Shown here: piece by piece, positions 10,510 to 21,675 of the stretch
Layout: each line of letters starts with the position of its first letter
Numbering within the stretch: position 1 is the first letter of the stretch
DNA from: Pantoea sp. Eser
GTDB lineage: Bacteria; Pseudomonadota; Gammaproteobacteria; Enterobacterales; Enterobacteriaceae
Length of the DNA stretch: 64,000 bases
NCBI GenBank assembly: GCA_009830035.1
Contig: SZZY01000001.1
Span: forward strand, 395,701 to 459,700
Direction of reading: 5' to 3'
Notes under the pieces: model-generated
Seen by the model: only the letters and a program-made list of their open reading frames with translations
Told to the model about the DNA's origin: nothing
Database searches by the model: none
Position numbers and translations under genes: made by a program

Positions 10510-10703
10510 TCGTCCCCGTCAGCCTGCGGGCTGGCGGGGTGCGTTGCCGTCCCTTTCTCTCGCGGGGCAACCAGTCGGTGGGCCCGCTCTGCTTTATCAA
10601 ACTCATCCGCCAAAGAACGCCTGTTTTTCCCGTCTTATCTGCGCCTTAACCCCAGCCATATTTTGCATTCTATGCTCAGAATTCCTGCCAACCGAGGTTT
10701 GTC

Positions 10704-11855
10704 GTGGCTGAAGAAAGCGACGAGGACAAAACAGAATCGTCCACCGCGCACCGACTTGAAAAGGCGCGAGAAGATGGGCAGATCCCGCGTTCGCGCGAAA
10801 TGACCTCATTACTGATGCTGCTGGCCGGCATCATGATCCTTTGGATGGGCGGCACCATGATGGCGCATCGTCTGGCGGGCATGGTGGCGACCGATCTGCG
10901 TTTCGATCACGGCATGGTGACCGGTGACAAAATCATCATCAGCCATATCGGCAACCTGATTGGCCAGGCGTTAATGGCGCTGCTGCCGCTGATGGGCGGA
11001 CTGGTGCTGGTGGCGATTGCGGCGCCGATGCTGCTGGGCGGTATTGTGATCAGCGGCAAGTCGATCGAGGTTGATTTTACCAAGCTCAGCCCGCTGGCCG
11101 GTTTCAAGCTGATGTTTGCTGGCCAGGCCTGGACGGAGCTGTTCAAAGGCATCCTCAAGACCGTGCTGGTGGGCTGTGTTGCCTGCTGGTACATCCGGGC
11201 TCACTGGCCGGAGATGCTGCGGCTGATTAGCGAATCCCCGATCAACGCGCTGGTGCACGGCATGGATATGATTGCCATCTGCTGCACTCTGGTGATGCTG
11301 GGTCTGGTGCCGGTGGTCGGTTACGACGTTTTCTAGCAGCTCTACAGCTATTACAAAAAGCTGCGCGTGTCGCGTCAGGAAATCCGCGACGAACACAAGC
11401 AGCAGGAGGGCGACCCGCACGTTAAAGGGCGTATCCGCCAGCAGATGCGCGCTGCCGCCCGCCGCCGGATGATGGGCGATGTGCCGAGAGCCGACGTGAT
11501 CGTCACCAACCCGACGCACTATTCAGTAGCGCTGCAGTACAACTAGAAGAAGATGAGCGCGCCGAAGGTGATTGCCAAGGGTGCGGGCGAGATCGCCCTG
11601 CGAATTCGTGAACTGGGCGCGGAACACCGCATTCCGGTTCTGGAAGCACCGCTGCTGGCGCGTGCGTTATACCGACACACTAAAATTGGACAGCACATTC
11701 CGGGCGCGCTCTATGCGGCCGTGGCGGAAGTGCTGGCCTGGGTCTGGCAGTCACGCCGCTGGAAGCGCGAAGGCGGCCTGATCCCAGCCAAACCGAAAAA
11801 CCTGCCGGTCTCAGCAGAGATGGACTTTGCAGGAGAGAGCAAAAACGATGGCTAA
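10704..11855 (+). pseudogene. flhB: flhB (flagellar type III export switch), two amber codons
   Basis: FlhB is the inner-membrane export-gate protein that switches substrate specificity by self-cleavage at NPTH. Starts at GTG 10704 (MAEESDEDKTESSTAHRLEKARE) and keeps one frame for about 383 codons with four membrane segments. The cleavage motif VTNPTHYSVAL is present. In-frame TAG codons lie at 11334-11336 (E. coli has Tyr in DVFYQI) and 11544-11546 (E. coli has Glu in QYDENKM). No frameshift. The 3' end overlaps flhA by 8 bases as in other enterobacteria. Confidence 0.92.
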
Positions 11856-13727
11856 TAACCTGGCCGCAAAACTACGTTTACCGGGCAACTTTAAAGATAT
11901 GCAGTGGCAGGTGATGGCGGGTCCGGTGCTGATCCTGTCGATGATGGTGCTGCCGTTACCGCCGTTCATCCTTGATCTGTTGTTCACCTTTAACATTGCG
12001 CTGTCGATCATGGTGCTGCTGGTGGCTATGTTCACCCAGCGTACCCTGGAGTTTGCGGCATTCCCGACCATTCTGCTGTTCTCCACCTTGCTGCGTCTGG
12101 CGCTGAACGTCGCCTCGACCCGTATCATCCTGATGGAAGGGCATACCGGCGCGGCGGCGGCAGGTCAGGTGGTTGAGGCCTTTGGCCACTTCCTGGTCGG
12201 CGGCAACTTCGCCATTGGCATCGTGGTGATCATCAACTTTATGGTTATCACCAAGGGTGCTGGCCGTATCGCTGAAGTGGGCGCGCTTTGTGCTTGACGG
12301 GATGCCCAGTAAGCAGATGGCGATCGACGCCGACCTCAACGCCGGTTCAATCGGCGAAGATGAAGCCAAACGTCGCCGTTCAGAAGTGACCTAGGAAGCG
12401 GACTTCTACGGCTCAATGGACGGTGCCAGTAAGTTCGTCCGCGGTGACGCCATCGCCGGTATCATGATCATGGTGATTAACGTCATCGGCGGCCTGCTGG
12501 TCGGCGTGGTGCAACACGGTATGGACGTGGGGCATGCGGCGGAAACCTACACCCTGCTGACCATCGGTGATGGTCTGGTCGCGCAGATCCCGGCGTTGGT
12601 GATCTCCACCGCAGCGGGCGTTATCGTGACGCGCGTAGCAACCGATCAGGACGTTGGCGAGCAGATGGTGACCCAGCTGTTCAAAGATCCGCGCGTGCTG
12701 ATGCTGAGTGCAGGCGTCATCGGGCTGGTTCCGGGCATGCCAAACTTTGTCTTCCTGCTGTTTACCGCCGCCTTACTCGGTCTGGCCTGATGGCTGCGCG
12801 GTCGGGAAATGCAGCCGAACAAGAAGTCGGAAGCGATACCAGGCAGCCTCACAAAAACCCCGGAAACGCCTGCTACTGCAGAGGCCTCGTGGACCGATGT
12901 GCAGCTGGAAGATACGCTGGGGATGAGAAGTGAGTTACCGCCTGATTCCGATGGTCGATCATCTGCAAAATGGTGAGCTGCTGGGACGTATCCGCAGTAT
13001 CCGTAAAAAGGTGGCGCAGGATGTCGGCTTCCTGCCGCCGGTGGTGCATATCCGTGACAACATGGAATTGCCACCAGCACGCTACCGTATTCTGATGAAA
13101 GGGGTCGAAATTGGCAGCGGCGATGCCTATCCGGGCCGCTGGATGGCGATCAACCCGGGCACCGCAGTGGGCAGTTTGCCGGGTGAAGCTACCGTCGATC
13201 CGGCATTCGGGCTGGCGGCCGTCTGGATCGACAGCGCGCTCAAAGAGCAGGCGCAAATCCAGGGCTTTACTGTGGTTGAAGCCAGTACCGTGGTGGCAAC
13301 GCACCTGAATCACCTGATTGGATAATACGCCAGCGAGCTGTTTGGCCGTCAGGAAGCGCAGCAACTGCTGGAGCGCGTGACTCAGTAGATGCCGAAGCTG
13401 ACCGAAGATCTGGTGCCGGGGGTAATCAGCCTGACCACGCTGCATAAGGTGCTGCAAAATCTGCTGGTGGAGCGGGTATCGATTCGCGATATGCGCACCA
13501 TCATCGAAACTCTGGCCGAGCATGCGCCGGTGCAAAGCGATCCGCGGGAGCTGACCAGCGTGGTGCGTGTGGCGCTGGGCCGTGCCATTACCCAGCAGTG
13601 GTTCCCGGGCAACGATGAAGTGCAGGTGATTGGACTGGATGCCAAGCTGGAACGCTTCCTGCGCCGCAATCTGCCGCAGCTGGTGGTGCTTTCTAACCTC
13701 CACCTGCTGACGAATCTGGTTCAGTAA
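11848..13727 (+). pseudogene. flhA: flhA (flagellar export gate), heavily degraded
   Basis: FlhA (692 residues in E. coli) forms the export-gate ring. All parts align but with many lesions: small in-frame deletions in membrane segments (for example GPVLILSMMV and [10 protein letters not shown], each 3-4 residues short); a frameshift near 12288 after [12 protein letters not shown] 12392-12394 where E. coli has Gln (EVTQEADFYG); TGA 12788-12790 at a Trp (GLAWWL); TAA 13323-13325 at a Gln (HLIGQ); and TAG 13386-13388 at a Glu (QEMPKLTED). Near the end a large deletion joins GLDAKLERF to the final LRRNLPQLVVLSN. The last codons and flhE are lost where the sequence runs into the neighbouring oxidoreductase gene at about 13727. 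Confidence 0.93.
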
Positions 13728-14647
13728 CGCGACATCAGCAGCTTCCAGTACCACTTCACTGGCCTGCGCATTTTCTGTCAGATAAGCCAGCCGTTTGGTG
13801 CCAGGAATCGGCACAATCCTTTGGTACTGCGCCAGCAGCCACGCCAGTGCAATCTGACCCACCGTACATTGATACTTCAGGCTAAGCGGCCGCACCACCT
13901 CCAGCAACTGCGCGTTATGATCGAGGCTGTCCTGCTGGAAGCGATCATTATTTTTACGGAAATCGTCTGCGGCAAAGTCGCTGTTGTTAGGGTATTTGCC
14001 GGTCAGAAAACCCCGGCCGAGCGTCGAGTAAGGCACCAGTCCGATGTCGAGTTTTTTCACCATCGGCAGGATCTCCGCTTCAATATCCCGGGTCCATAAA
14101 GAATATTCTGTCTGCACACGGCGACCGGATGAACCGCATGCGCCCGCTGCAGGGTAGCTGCTGACACTTCACACAGACCGATATGTCGAATCTTCCCTTG
14201 CTTAACCTGCTGGCTCAGACAGTCCATGTTGTGCTCGATGGGCGCGGACTGGCTGACGCGATGAAGGTAGAACAGATCGATCTGCTCGACGCCCAGCCTT
14301 TTCAGCGAGTCGTTGCAGCACTGAATGATGTAATCGGGCTGATTATTGATGACGCGGGCATAGGCCTGATCGACAGCACGCTCAATACCGCATTTGGTGG
14401 CGACCTTAATCTGCTGCCGGCTGCGCTTATCCAGTCGTGCAAGAAACTGTCCGATCAGCCGCTCATTGTGGCCGCGGCCATACAGGTCTGCGGTGTCGAT
14501 GAAGTTGATATCCAGATCGACGAGAGAATCAAGCAGTTGCAGCGCGCTGCGGTCATCGGTCTCGCCATAAAATTCACTCAGTCCCATTGCACCATAGCCA
14601 ATTGCACTGACGTTCAAATCCTGCGTGAGGTTTCGGGTTTTCATCAT
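13728..14647 (-). pseudogene. Aldo/keto reductase, frameshifted and 3'-truncated
   Basis: NADPH-dependent aldo/keto reductase family. The N-terminal half from ATG 14647 reads MKTRNLTQDLNVSAIGYGAM after an extra Met, then FIDTADLYGRGHNERLIGQF (catalytic Asp/Tyr), KVATKCGIE and LFYLHRVSQSAPIE. Near 14110 a one-base change shifts the frame (…HAVHPVAV, then QTEYSLWTRDIEAEILP in the next frame). The second half has LVPYSTLGRGFLTG and the nucleotide-binding VPIPGTKRLAYLTENAQA, stopping at LLNQIRQQV. There the sequence passes into antisense flhA; the normal last ~20 residues and stop are missing. The same deletion therefore cut both this gene and flhA. Confidence 0.85.
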
Positions 14648-14896
14648 GTCTCCTGTTAAGTTGACCCGATTATTCCACCGCCTTTTTGGTTAATGAATTC
14701 TCATTTTGGTTATCCAGTAAAGGTATCAGCGAGCTCACTACAGCGTGTGGATCAGGTGAGTTTTATAGAGAAGCAGGGGAGGTTGCGTAAGGGATTCAGG
14801 CAGAAGGTGAACCGTCATCAATGCAGGCAAACGATGCCGGCATGGTTAACATCTGCAGGATCAGCATTTGCAATGATGCTTTATGGCAGCTAGGGC

Positions 14897-15184
14897 TTAT
14901 TCCGGTGGAAGCGAGTGACACAGTAAGGCCTGAGCGTCGCGGACCGCCTGACGTTTTTCATCGGCGCGCATCACCGCATACAGATCGATATTTAACTGCT
15001 GCGCGGCAGTATCGGTCAGTTCCCGATAACAGAGGCCTTGCTGATTGAAGGTGCATTTAGACTGGGGCAGTAGCGCGAAGCCCTTGCCTCGGGCGATGTG
15101 TGACAGCATCACCAGCGAATCGTCAGGCTCTTTGACTCGTTTAAGCCTGAATAGCCGATAAAGGACGCAGCCGGGTTGGAACAC
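14897..15184 (-). pseudogene. LysR-type regulator, C-terminal relic
   Basis: A 95-codon frame resembling the last part of a LysR substrate-binding domain: SLVMLSHIARGKGFALLPQS, then a Leu-rich tail ending RDAQALLCHSLPPE. The N-terminal helix-turn-helix and most of the effector domain are not found upstream on either strand before argS. The preceding 250 bases (14648-14896) hold nothing recognisable. I read this as a gene remnant left by a deletion; the family call rests on this one motif and is moderately sure. Confidence 0.5.
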
Positions 15185-15229
15185 GGCGCTGAGGCGGACG
15201 AGAGCCGTCGCCTCAGCGCCGCAGGCGAT

Positions 15230-16960
15230 TTACATGCGCTCGACGGTATCGATACCGAGCGTATACAGACCCTGTTTCAGCGTCTTCGCGGTCAGCGCCG
15301 CCAGCTGCAAGCGGCTCAGACGCGTTGCGTCCGATTCGGCGGTCAGGATCGGGCAGTGCTCGTAGAAACCGGAGAACAGGCCCGCCAGATCGTACAGATA
15401 GGCGCACATCACGTGCGGCGTGCCGTCGCGCGCAACCTGAGTGATCACCTCTTCGAATTGCAACAGACGGGTTGCCAGCTGCGCTTCACGTTCTTCGCTG
15501 ATAACAATCTCTGCATCCAGTGCTGCGGCATCAATGCCCGCTTTACGGAATACCGACAGGACGCGGGTATAGGCGTACTGCATGTAAGGCGCGGTATTAC
15601 CTTCAAACGCCAGCATGTTATCCCAGTCAAAAATGTAATCGGTGGTGCGGCTTTTTGACAGATCGGCGTACTTCACGGCACTGATACCCACCACTTCCGC
15701 CAATGCTTTCACTTCCGCTTCGCTCATCTCCGAATTCTTTTCACGCACCAGGCTATAGGCGCGCTGATAGGCTTCATCAAGCAGATCGGCCAGCTTGATG
15801 GCGCCGCCGCTTCGGGTTTTGAAAGGTCGACCATCTTTGCCCAGCATCATGCCGAACGCGTGGTGCTCCAGCGGGACCGACTCCGGGACATAACCCGCTT
15901 TGAGCACAATGGTCCAGGCCTGCATCAGGTGCTGATGTTGACGCGAGTCGATGTAGTAGAGCACCCGATCGGCTTTCAGAGTTTCATAGCGGTATTTAGC
16001 ACAGGCGATGTCGGTGGTGGTATAGAGATAGCCGCCATCCTTTTTCTGGATGATCACGCCCATCGGTTCGCCTTCTTTGTTCTGGAATTCATCCAGGAAC
16101 ACCACGGTAGCGCCTTCGCTTTCCACCGCTAACCCTTTTTGCTTCAGGTCAGCGACAATGCCTGGCAGCATGTCGTTGTAGAGGCTTTCACCCATCACAT
16201 CTTTGCGCGTCAGGGTGACATTCATGCGGTCATAAATTTTCTGGTTCTGACTCATGGTCATGTCGACCAGCTTTTTCCACATCTGACGGCAGTATTCGTC
16301 GCCGCCCTGCAGTTTGACCACGTAACTGCGTGCGCGCTCGGCAAACGCCGGGTCTTCGTCGTAGGTACGTTTGGCTTCGCGGTAGAAGGCTTCGAGATCG
16401 GCCAGCGCCATTTCAGCGTGATGCTCGTTCTGCTGCTTCTCCAGGAAAGCGATCAGCATACCGAACTGCGTACCCCAGTCGCCGACGTGGTTAGCGCGAA
16501 TCACCCGATGGCCGAGAAACTCCAGCGTACGGACCGCGGCATCACCAATAATGGTGGAGCGCACATGGCCGACATGCATCTCTTTGGCTACGTTTGGGGC
16601 AGAGTAGTCGACCACGATGGTCTGCGGTTCAACCTGCTGTACGCCGAGGCGCGGCAGGCTCAGCGCTTCACGGGCGTGGGACGCCAGCCACTGGTGGTCG
16701 AGGAAAATGTTGATGAAGCCCGGTCCGGCAATTTCAACTTTACTGGCGATGCCGGTCAGGTCGATATGCTGGATCACTGCTTCCGCTAATTGTCGCGGTG
16801 CTTGCCCCAGCTTTTTCGCCACGGCCATAATACCGTTGGCCTGATAATCACCAAACTGGACCCTGGCGGACTGACGAACCTGCGGTTCGCAATCGGCGGG
16901 AGCGCCGGCTAAAACCATTGCCTGACTGACTTTTTCGGAAATAATAGACTGAATATTCAA
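15230..16960 (-). CDS. argS: Arginyl-tRNA synthetase
   Basis: Charges tRNA-Arg. 576 residues collinear with E. coli ArgS (577). Class I signature [20 protein letters not shown] (HIGH-type motif) near residue 125, a KMSKS-like [10 protein letters not shown], and the C-terminal [10 protein letters not shown]. The start matching homologues ([14 protein letters not shown]) is TTG at 16958-16960, with AAGG upstream; E. coli uses GTG here. An upstream ATG in frame (17017) would add 19 residues without family support. Intact, as expected of an essential gene. Confidence 0.96.
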   Translation of the reverse strand: MNIQSIISEKVSQAMVLAGAPADCEPQVRQSARVQFGDYQANGIMAVAKKLGQAPRQLAEAVIQHIDLTGIASKVEIAGPGFINIFLDHQWLASHAREALSLPRLGVQQVEPQTIVVDYSAPNVAKEMHVGHVRSTIIGDAAVRTLEFLGHRVIRANHVGDWGTQFGMLIAFLEKQQNEHHAEMALADLEAFYREAKRTYDEDPAFAERARSYVVKLQGGDEYCRQMWKKLVDMTMSQNQKIYDRMNVTLTRKDVMGESLYNDMLPGIVADLKQKGLAVESEGATVVFLDEFQNKEGEPMGVIIQKKDGGYLYTTTDIACAKYRYETLKADRVLYYIDSRQHQHLMQAWTIVLKAGYVPESVPLEHHAFGMMLGKDGRPFKTRSGGAIKLADLLDEAYQRAYSLVREKNSEMSEAEVKALAEVVGISAVKYADLSKSRTTDYIFDWDNMLAFEGNTAPYMQYAYTRVLSVFRKAGIDAAALDAEIVISEEREAQLATRLLQFEEVITQVARDGTPHVMCAYLYDLAGLFSGFYEHCPILTAESDATRLSRLQLAALTAKTLKQGLYTLGIDTVERM

Positions 16961-17170
16961 CGAGTTACCTTCATGTGCTGAACAACGCCCGAACCTGTTG
17001 ACCCGAGCCGTCATCATCTTGTCTGGCAGCCTTGCGCAACGGCGCGACAGCAGTGGAGCGCTGCAGACAAAATGGAAAAAAAATGAGGGGAAGAGTATAC
17101 GTGAAATGTCGGTGGGCGTCAGCAGTTGGATGAAGCGGGGAAACAGAGCCGAAGATGTTTCCCGGGGGCT

Positions 17171-17293
17171 TTAACGACGTCGCAGATGACGGCGAGGGTT
17201 CTTGACGCTTTTATCTTCACGCACCTTCCAATGGCGGGAGATTGCAAATCCCATCAGTGCGATCAGGACAGCGACAACGATGAGCATAGACAT
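17171..17293 (-). CDS. Small single-span membrane protein, unknown function
   Basis: A 40-residue frame: MSMLIVVAVLIALMGFAISR forms one membrane helix, followed by a very basic tail ending RRHLRRR. A good AAGGAAT ribosome site precedes the ATG at 17293. The helix plus basic C-terminus is a common plan for small inner-membrane proteins oriented with the tail in the cytoplasm. I do not recognise a named family. It sits alone between argS and yecM, with an AT-rich non-coding stretch (about 17294-17608) beyond its start. Confidence 0.5.
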   Translation of the reverse strand: MSMLIVVAVLIALMGFAISRHWKVREDKSVKNPRRHLRRR

Positions 17294-17608
17294 AGAGCCA
17301 TTCCTTATTGGTTGTGTTAGGTCAAATTTATAAGAAACATGGGGTGGATGCAATTGTTTGGCTACCAAATAAGAGTTATCTTCTTGTATTAAATAAGACT
17401 AATTCTTTCAGGTGCTTAAGGTGCTTTCGTCAATTAACTCATGGACCTAAAGAGGGGATTAATCCGAATTGAAAGCTGTTCTTATAGGCTTTTGCGCCAG
17501 TTTTTTGGCTAAACAGGATGTATCTTATGATTTTGGGGCGCACAAGGCAGAGCGACCAACAGGTTTTAAAGTTAAAAATTATTAAACAAATTAAGAGGAA
17601 TACCCGTT

Positions 17609-18169
17609 GTGAACAGACCTTTTCCCGCTGAATTGGACGATTTAAAGACGGATTTGCGACGGTTTGAAGAATCGTTGCAAAATTTTGCGCAGAGACTGGG
17701 TTTATGCCTTAACGATCTTGAAGTCGATCACATTGCGCTGCGTTGTCATCAGGACGCGACCGCCGTGCGCTGGCAGCAAGGGCTACAGCAGATCGGCCAC
17801 CTGTTTTCTCAGGCGATGATTAACGGTCGGCCAATTTGCCTGTTTAAGCTGCATCAACCGTTGCAGGTGGCGGGCTTACAGCTGGATGTGGTTGAAGTGC
17901 CGTGGCCCGGCGAAAAGCGTTACTGTCATGAGGGATGGGAGCATATCGAGGTGGTGTTGCGCGGCGATCATCAGACGCTGGGGGTGCGTGCCATGGCGTT
18001 ATTATCGGATGACGCGCTGACGCAGCCAGGAATTTCGTTCAAGACCAGCTCGCCGAAGGGCGAAAATGAGCGACTGCCCAATCCGACCCTGGCAGTAACG
18101 GATGGGCAGACGACGGTTAAATTTCATCCATGGCGGCTGGAACAGATTGTCGCCAGCGAGCAGGACTAA
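17609..18169 (+). CDS. yecM: VOC-superfamily protein YecM
   Basis: 186 residues, similar to E. coli YecM throughout: DHIALRCHQDATAVRW, NGRPICLFKLHQPLQV, VPWPGEKRYCHEGWEHIEVV, SSPKGENERLPNPTLAVTDG, ending IVASEQD. The His and Glu in the VOC-fold positions (DHIALR, GWEHIEV) would bind a metal. The reaction is unknown. Start GTG 17609, preceded by AAGAGGAA. Its stop overlaps the stop of the convergent lyase gene by 3 bases. Intact. Confidence 0.92.
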   Translation: MNRPFPAELDDLKTDLRRFEESLQNFAQRLGLCLNDLEVDHIALRCHQDATAVRWQQGLQQIGHLFSQAMINGRPICLFKLHQPLQVAGLQLDVVEVPWPGEKRYCHEGWEHIEVVLRGDHQTLGVRAMALLSDDALTQPGISFKTSSPKGENERLPNPTLAVTDGQTTVKFHPWRLEQIVASEQD

Positions 18170-19311
18170 GGGCGGGCGGTAACGGCGCGCTGTAGTCGGG
18201 CGACCGCTTCATCGAGCAGGGCGCGGGTACAGCCAAAGTTGAGGCGAACACACTGGTCGTCGCCAAATTCGCGTCCGGCTGACAGTCCCAGTCCATGTTT
18301 TTCAAAGTAGAGCGCCGGGCTTGCCACGCCAAGACCGCGCGCATCGATCCAGGCGAGGTAGCTTGCCTCCGGTGCGGCCACGGATAAGCCGGGCAACTTG
18401 TTGACCTGCGACACCAGCCAGTCACGATTGCTGCGCAGGTAAGCATTCTGCGCGCTGAGCCAGGCACTGCCGTCGCGCCAGGCAGCTTCCGCCGCCGCTA
18501 AGGCCAGAATATCGACATCGGGCACAATGCCTCGTCTCATCCTGTTAAAGCGGGTGCGCAGTTCAGCGTTGGGAATGACCGCCATTGAGGCGCCCAGACC
18601 GGCGATGTTAAAGCTTTTGGACGGTGACATCAGCGTAACAGAGCGCTGGGCTGCATCCTCACTCAGGCTGGCGAACGGTATATGCTGCACGCCGGGCTCC
18701 AGCAGCAAATCACTGTGGATCTCATCGGAACAGACTATCGGATCATGCTGCCGGGCAAATTCCAGCTGCGCCTGCAGTTCGTCATGGCGATAGACCGTTC
18801 CGCCCGGATTCTGCGGATTGCACAGCATCAGCAGCCTCTCTTTACCGGTCATCTGGCCGTCCGCCGCCGCCAGATCCAGCACCCAGCGTCCCTGTTGCAG
18901 GCTCAGCGGCAGATTAAGCTGCCCGCGCTCCGCCAGTTTTGCTGCGCCACGGAAGGGCGGATAAATCGGCGTGGGGGCGATGGTCAGCTGATCCGGCGCG
19001 GTGAAAGCCCGTACTGCCAGATTTAACCCGCTTGCGGCGCCTGGCAGCACCACTATCCACTCGGGATTAACGTGCCAGTTATAGCGCGAGGCCAGCCACT
19101 CAACGGCGCTGTTGATAAAACCAGTGGGCTTATCGCCATAACCAAAAATGCCCTGTTCGGCACGGGCTTTTATCGCTTCTATTATACAATCAGGCGATCG
19201 AAAATCGGTATCTGCCACCCACAACGGCAGAATGTCTTGGTCCGCATATTTGTTCCATTTAAGGCTATCGCTGTGACGACGGTCTATCCGTTGGTCGAAA
19301 TTGAATGCCAT
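18166..19311 (-). CDS. MalY/PatB-family C-S lyase (PLP-dependent)
   Basis: Fold-type I aminotransferase-like enzyme of about 381 residues from ATG 19311 ([20 protein letters not shown]). PLP features: [40 protein letters not shown] (Asp to the pyridine N) and the Schiff-base Lys in [13 protein letters not shown]. The N-terminal [10 protein letters not shown] and the C-terminal VRLNFGCTR are typical of MalY/PatB cystathionine beta-lyases, which release thiols from cysteine conjugates; E. coli MalY also moonlights as a MalT repressor. Substrate is not predictable. It ends with TAG, one of only two intact chromosomal genes here to do so. A longer upstream start exists, but homologues begin near MAFNFD. 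Confidence 0.85.
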   Translation of the reverse strand: MAFNFDQRIDRRHSDSLKWNKYADQDILPLWVADTDFRSPDCIIEAIKARAEQGIFGYGDKPTGFINSAVEWLASRYNWHVNPEWIVVLPGAASGLNLAVRAFTAPDQLTIAPTPIYPPFRGAAKLAERGQLNLPLSLQQGRWVLDLAAADGQMTGKERLLMLCNPQNPGGTVYRHDELQAQLEFARQHDPIVCSDEIHSDLLLEPGVQHIPFASLSEDAAQRSVTLMSPSKSFNIAGLGASMAVIPNAELRTRFNRMRRGIVPDVDILALAAAEAAWRDGSAWLSAQNAYLRSNRDWLVSQVNKLPGLSVAAPEASYLAWIDARGLGVASPALYFEKHGLGLSAGREFGDDQCVRLNFGCTRALLDEAVARLQRAVTARP

Positions 19312-19396
19312 AGTTAGCTTTCCCGGTAAACTCATTCCAGCAGCCAGACTAACTGATGAATCTGCCTTGAACCAGAGTCATGTAAAGGAGAAGAGA

Positions 19397-20149
19397 ATGA
19401 CCACACTGGAAATTTGCTGCTATGGCGTGGATTGCGCAGTGACCGCGCAGCAGGCCGGCGCCGATCGGGTTGAACTCTGTGCCGCGCCACGTGAAGGGGG
19501 CTTAACCCCGTCTGCCGGCATGCTGAATGCTGCCCGGCGTGAAGTGTCAATTCCGGTTCATCCCATTGTCCGGCCGCGCGGCGGCGACTTTTGCTATACC
19601 GCACGCGAGTTTGAGGCGATGAAATCTGACGTAGCCCTGATTCGCGAACTTGGCTTCCCGGGCCTAGTAATCGGCATGCTGGACGAAGATGCACACGTCC
19701 ATCGTGGGCAGATGCGGCAAATCATGGCGCTGTGCGACGGCCTGGCGGTGACCTTTCACCGTGCCTTCGACCTTTGCCATAGTCCCAAACGCACGCTGGA
19801 GGAGTTGACCGATCTCGGCGTGGCCCGCATTCTGACTTCCGGTCAGCAGCAGAGTGCGGAGAATGGAATTGCACTGCTGAAGGAACTTAATGAAGTGAGC
19901 ACAGGTCCTATCATTGTGGCAGGTGCCGGTGTTCGTCTGAGTAACCTGCAAAAGTTCCTCGACATGGGAATACGTGAAGTCCACAGCTCGGCAAGCCGGC
20001 TGGTCGCTTCGCCGATGCGCTACCGCAAAGCGGGTGTTTCCATGTGTTCTGAAGCCGAAACCGATGAGTTCAGCCGCTATTGCGTTGATGGCGATGTGGT
20101 GGAGGCGATGAAAAGCGTGATGCAGATGAGCACCGTCCGGGTGGCCTGA
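19397..20149 (+). CDS. cutC: CutC family protein
   Basis: TIM-barrel protein of about 250 residues, collinear with E. coli Cut[92 protein letters not shown] and [18 protein letters not shown]. Historically linked to copper homeostasis; its biochemical role is unsettled. Start ATG 19397 follows AGGAGAAGAG; the frame is open further upstream but without family support. A terminator follows. Intact. Confidence 0.93.
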   Translation: MTTLEICCYGVDCAVTAQQAGADRVELCAAPREGGLTPSAGMLNAARREVSIPVHPIVRPRGGDFCYTAREFEAMKSDVALIRELGFPGLVIGMLDEDAHVHRGQMRQIMALCDGLAVTFHRAFDLCHSPKRTLEELTDLGVARILTSGQQQSAENGIALLKELNEVSTGPIIVAGAGVRLSNLQKFLDMGIREVHSSASRLVASPMRYRKAGVSMCSEAETDEFSRYCVDGDVVEAMKSVMQMSTVRVA

Positions 20150-20206
20150 ATCACTTCCGATTTTGCCGCGCAGCACGCCGATCATTGACGTGATGTTTGC
20201 AAGTAC

Positions 20207-20237
20207 CAAACCCCAGATGCTTGCTGGGGTTCTTTTT
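20207..20237 (+). terminator. Rho-independent terminator after cutC
   Basis: AACCCCAG / CTGGGGTT stem with a short loop, followed by a T-rich run. Lies just beyond cutC and before the oppositely oriented DUF421 genes. Confidence 0.8.
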
Positions 20238-20264
20238 GCCCGCGGTTCCTCTCTTTTCCCTTAT

Positions 20265-20974
20265 TCACCCGCCTCGCGTGGATGCTCCTTCTGAATGCGG
20301 GTGGTAGATTCTCTCTACCCCGAGTCGCTTCACGGCCGGACGCCATGCCCGCTGGCCCAGTAGTAGCACTGCGTGCGGGTCAGGCTGTTGTTCACTGTTC
20401 ACCACATAACCGCAGTGACCACAGGCGAAACAGCCATCCACCGCAATATGCTGGTTGAAGGTTTCGTTCTGTTCGGGCAGCAGCCACAGTCCGCTACGCG
20501 GCTTTTGATAGAGTAACAGGCTGACCCGGCCCGAGGGTTCCAGCCAGGCGCGCCGGACCTCACCCAGATGCTGAACGCCCATTGAGCGCAGTTCCGAGAA
20601 CGCCCGATCGCGCGAAAATTCAGCGTGGTGCAGATGCTCCAGCGCCAGCCGTCCATCCATCACCAGCAGCGTGGCATCGCCCTGAGTCAGCACTTCGAGC
20701 CGATGCGAGAAAAAGGTGCTCTAGGAAAGCAGGCGAAAACAGCCGAGCAGCGTAATCAGTAACACGGTGGTGGTCAGAATACCTTTTTCAGGCGTTTGCA
20801 ATGGCGCACCAATCGCGCGGCACCCAGCATGATCATAATCGCCAGATAGATAATGCTTAACTGACCGGCGAAGCGACGGCCCATCAGCCGCAGCACCAGC
20901 AGTAATACCAGATAGATAAACAAAAAACGCAGCAGCACCTCACCGATCAGCCAGCGGTGGATAATCTCACGCAT
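20265..20974 (-). pseudogene. DUF421-family membrane protein (second of pair), frameshift plus amber
   Basis: YetF/DUF421-type protein: MREIIHRWLIGEVLLRFLFI starts an N-terminal membrane region with LMGRRFAGQLSIIYLAIMIMLG, the usual start of the family. Near 20808 the frame shifts; the restored frame reads IGAPLQTPEKGILTTTVLL, meets TAG at 20721-20723, then continues as the cytoplasmic DUF421 domain (VMDGRLALEHLHHAEFSRDR, LEPSGRVSLLLYQKPRSGL) and a C-terminal Cys pair region CFACGHCGY. Function unknown; Bacillus relatives sit in spore or envelope pathways. Its start overlaps the end of the upstream paralogue. Confidence 0.8.
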
Positions 20975-20976
20975 CG

Positions 20977-21675
20977 TCAGTCCTCCAGCGCCGTTGAGGC
21001 AGAGAGCCAGTTGTGCGCGTGGCAACAGTGGCAGGTGCTATCGGCGGGCGTATTACGGTCCGCCAGATTACCGCAGGATAAGCAGACCTGATGCGCATCG
21101 GTTTCCATCGCCGCAATCAAAGCCTTGTCGCTGCGTGGCACAATCGCCAGACCGGAGCGCGGGGTGTCGTTCCACACTAGGGTTAACGCACCCGAAGGCT
21201 CGATGTATATCCGGCTGAGCTGCCCCAGATACTGAACGCCACGGCCGTGCAGCAGTGACAACAGTTTTTCGCGCGATAGCACGGTGGAGCGCAGCGTCTC
21301 CAGCTTCAGGCGGCCCTCATCCAGCACCACCCGCTCGCGGCCCGTCAGCAGACGATCGACGCGGCGGGAACGCAGGCTGAGATGGCCGGCAAGATGCTAC
21401 AGCGCCAGCAGGCTGGTAATAATCACCAGCGGCGGCAACAGCCCGCGCTTGTCATCCAGCAACGGGACGCCCATTGTACCTGCCATGGTAACCACCGCTG
21501 ACAGTTCGAACAGCGTATATTGTGAGGCGACGCGACGACCCAGCAGGCGTAATGCGACAATAATCAGCACAAAGCAGATCACTGCACGGCCAATAACCTC
21601 CAGCAGAAACATCGATGGATTCTGACCAAAAGCCAGACGTGCAATATCGGACAACACGATTTCATCCTGCTTCAT
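20977..21675 (-). pseudogene. DUF421-family membrane protein (first of pair), single amber
   Basis: Starts MKQDEIVLSDIARLAFGQNP, then three membrane helices with LRLLGRRVASQYTLFELSAV and LDDKRGLLPPLVIITSLLAL. An in-frame TAG at 21397-21399 follows at once (probably CAG: ALQHLAGHLSLRSRR). The same frame then gives the complete soluble domain: VVLDEGRLKLETLRSTVLSR, YIEPSGALTLVWNDTPRSG and a C-terminal zinc-ribbon-like CLSCGNL…CHCCHAH. No other lesion, so one base change could restore it. About 232 codons, a normal family size. Paralogue of the next gene, with which it overlaps by a few bases. Confidence 0.82.

Noticed and set aside
12873..14117. Long minus-strand open frame of 414 codons
   Set aside because: It is the second half of a frameshifted aldo/keto reductase running into the antisense strand of flhA after a deletion; the last ~280 codons are not a gene.
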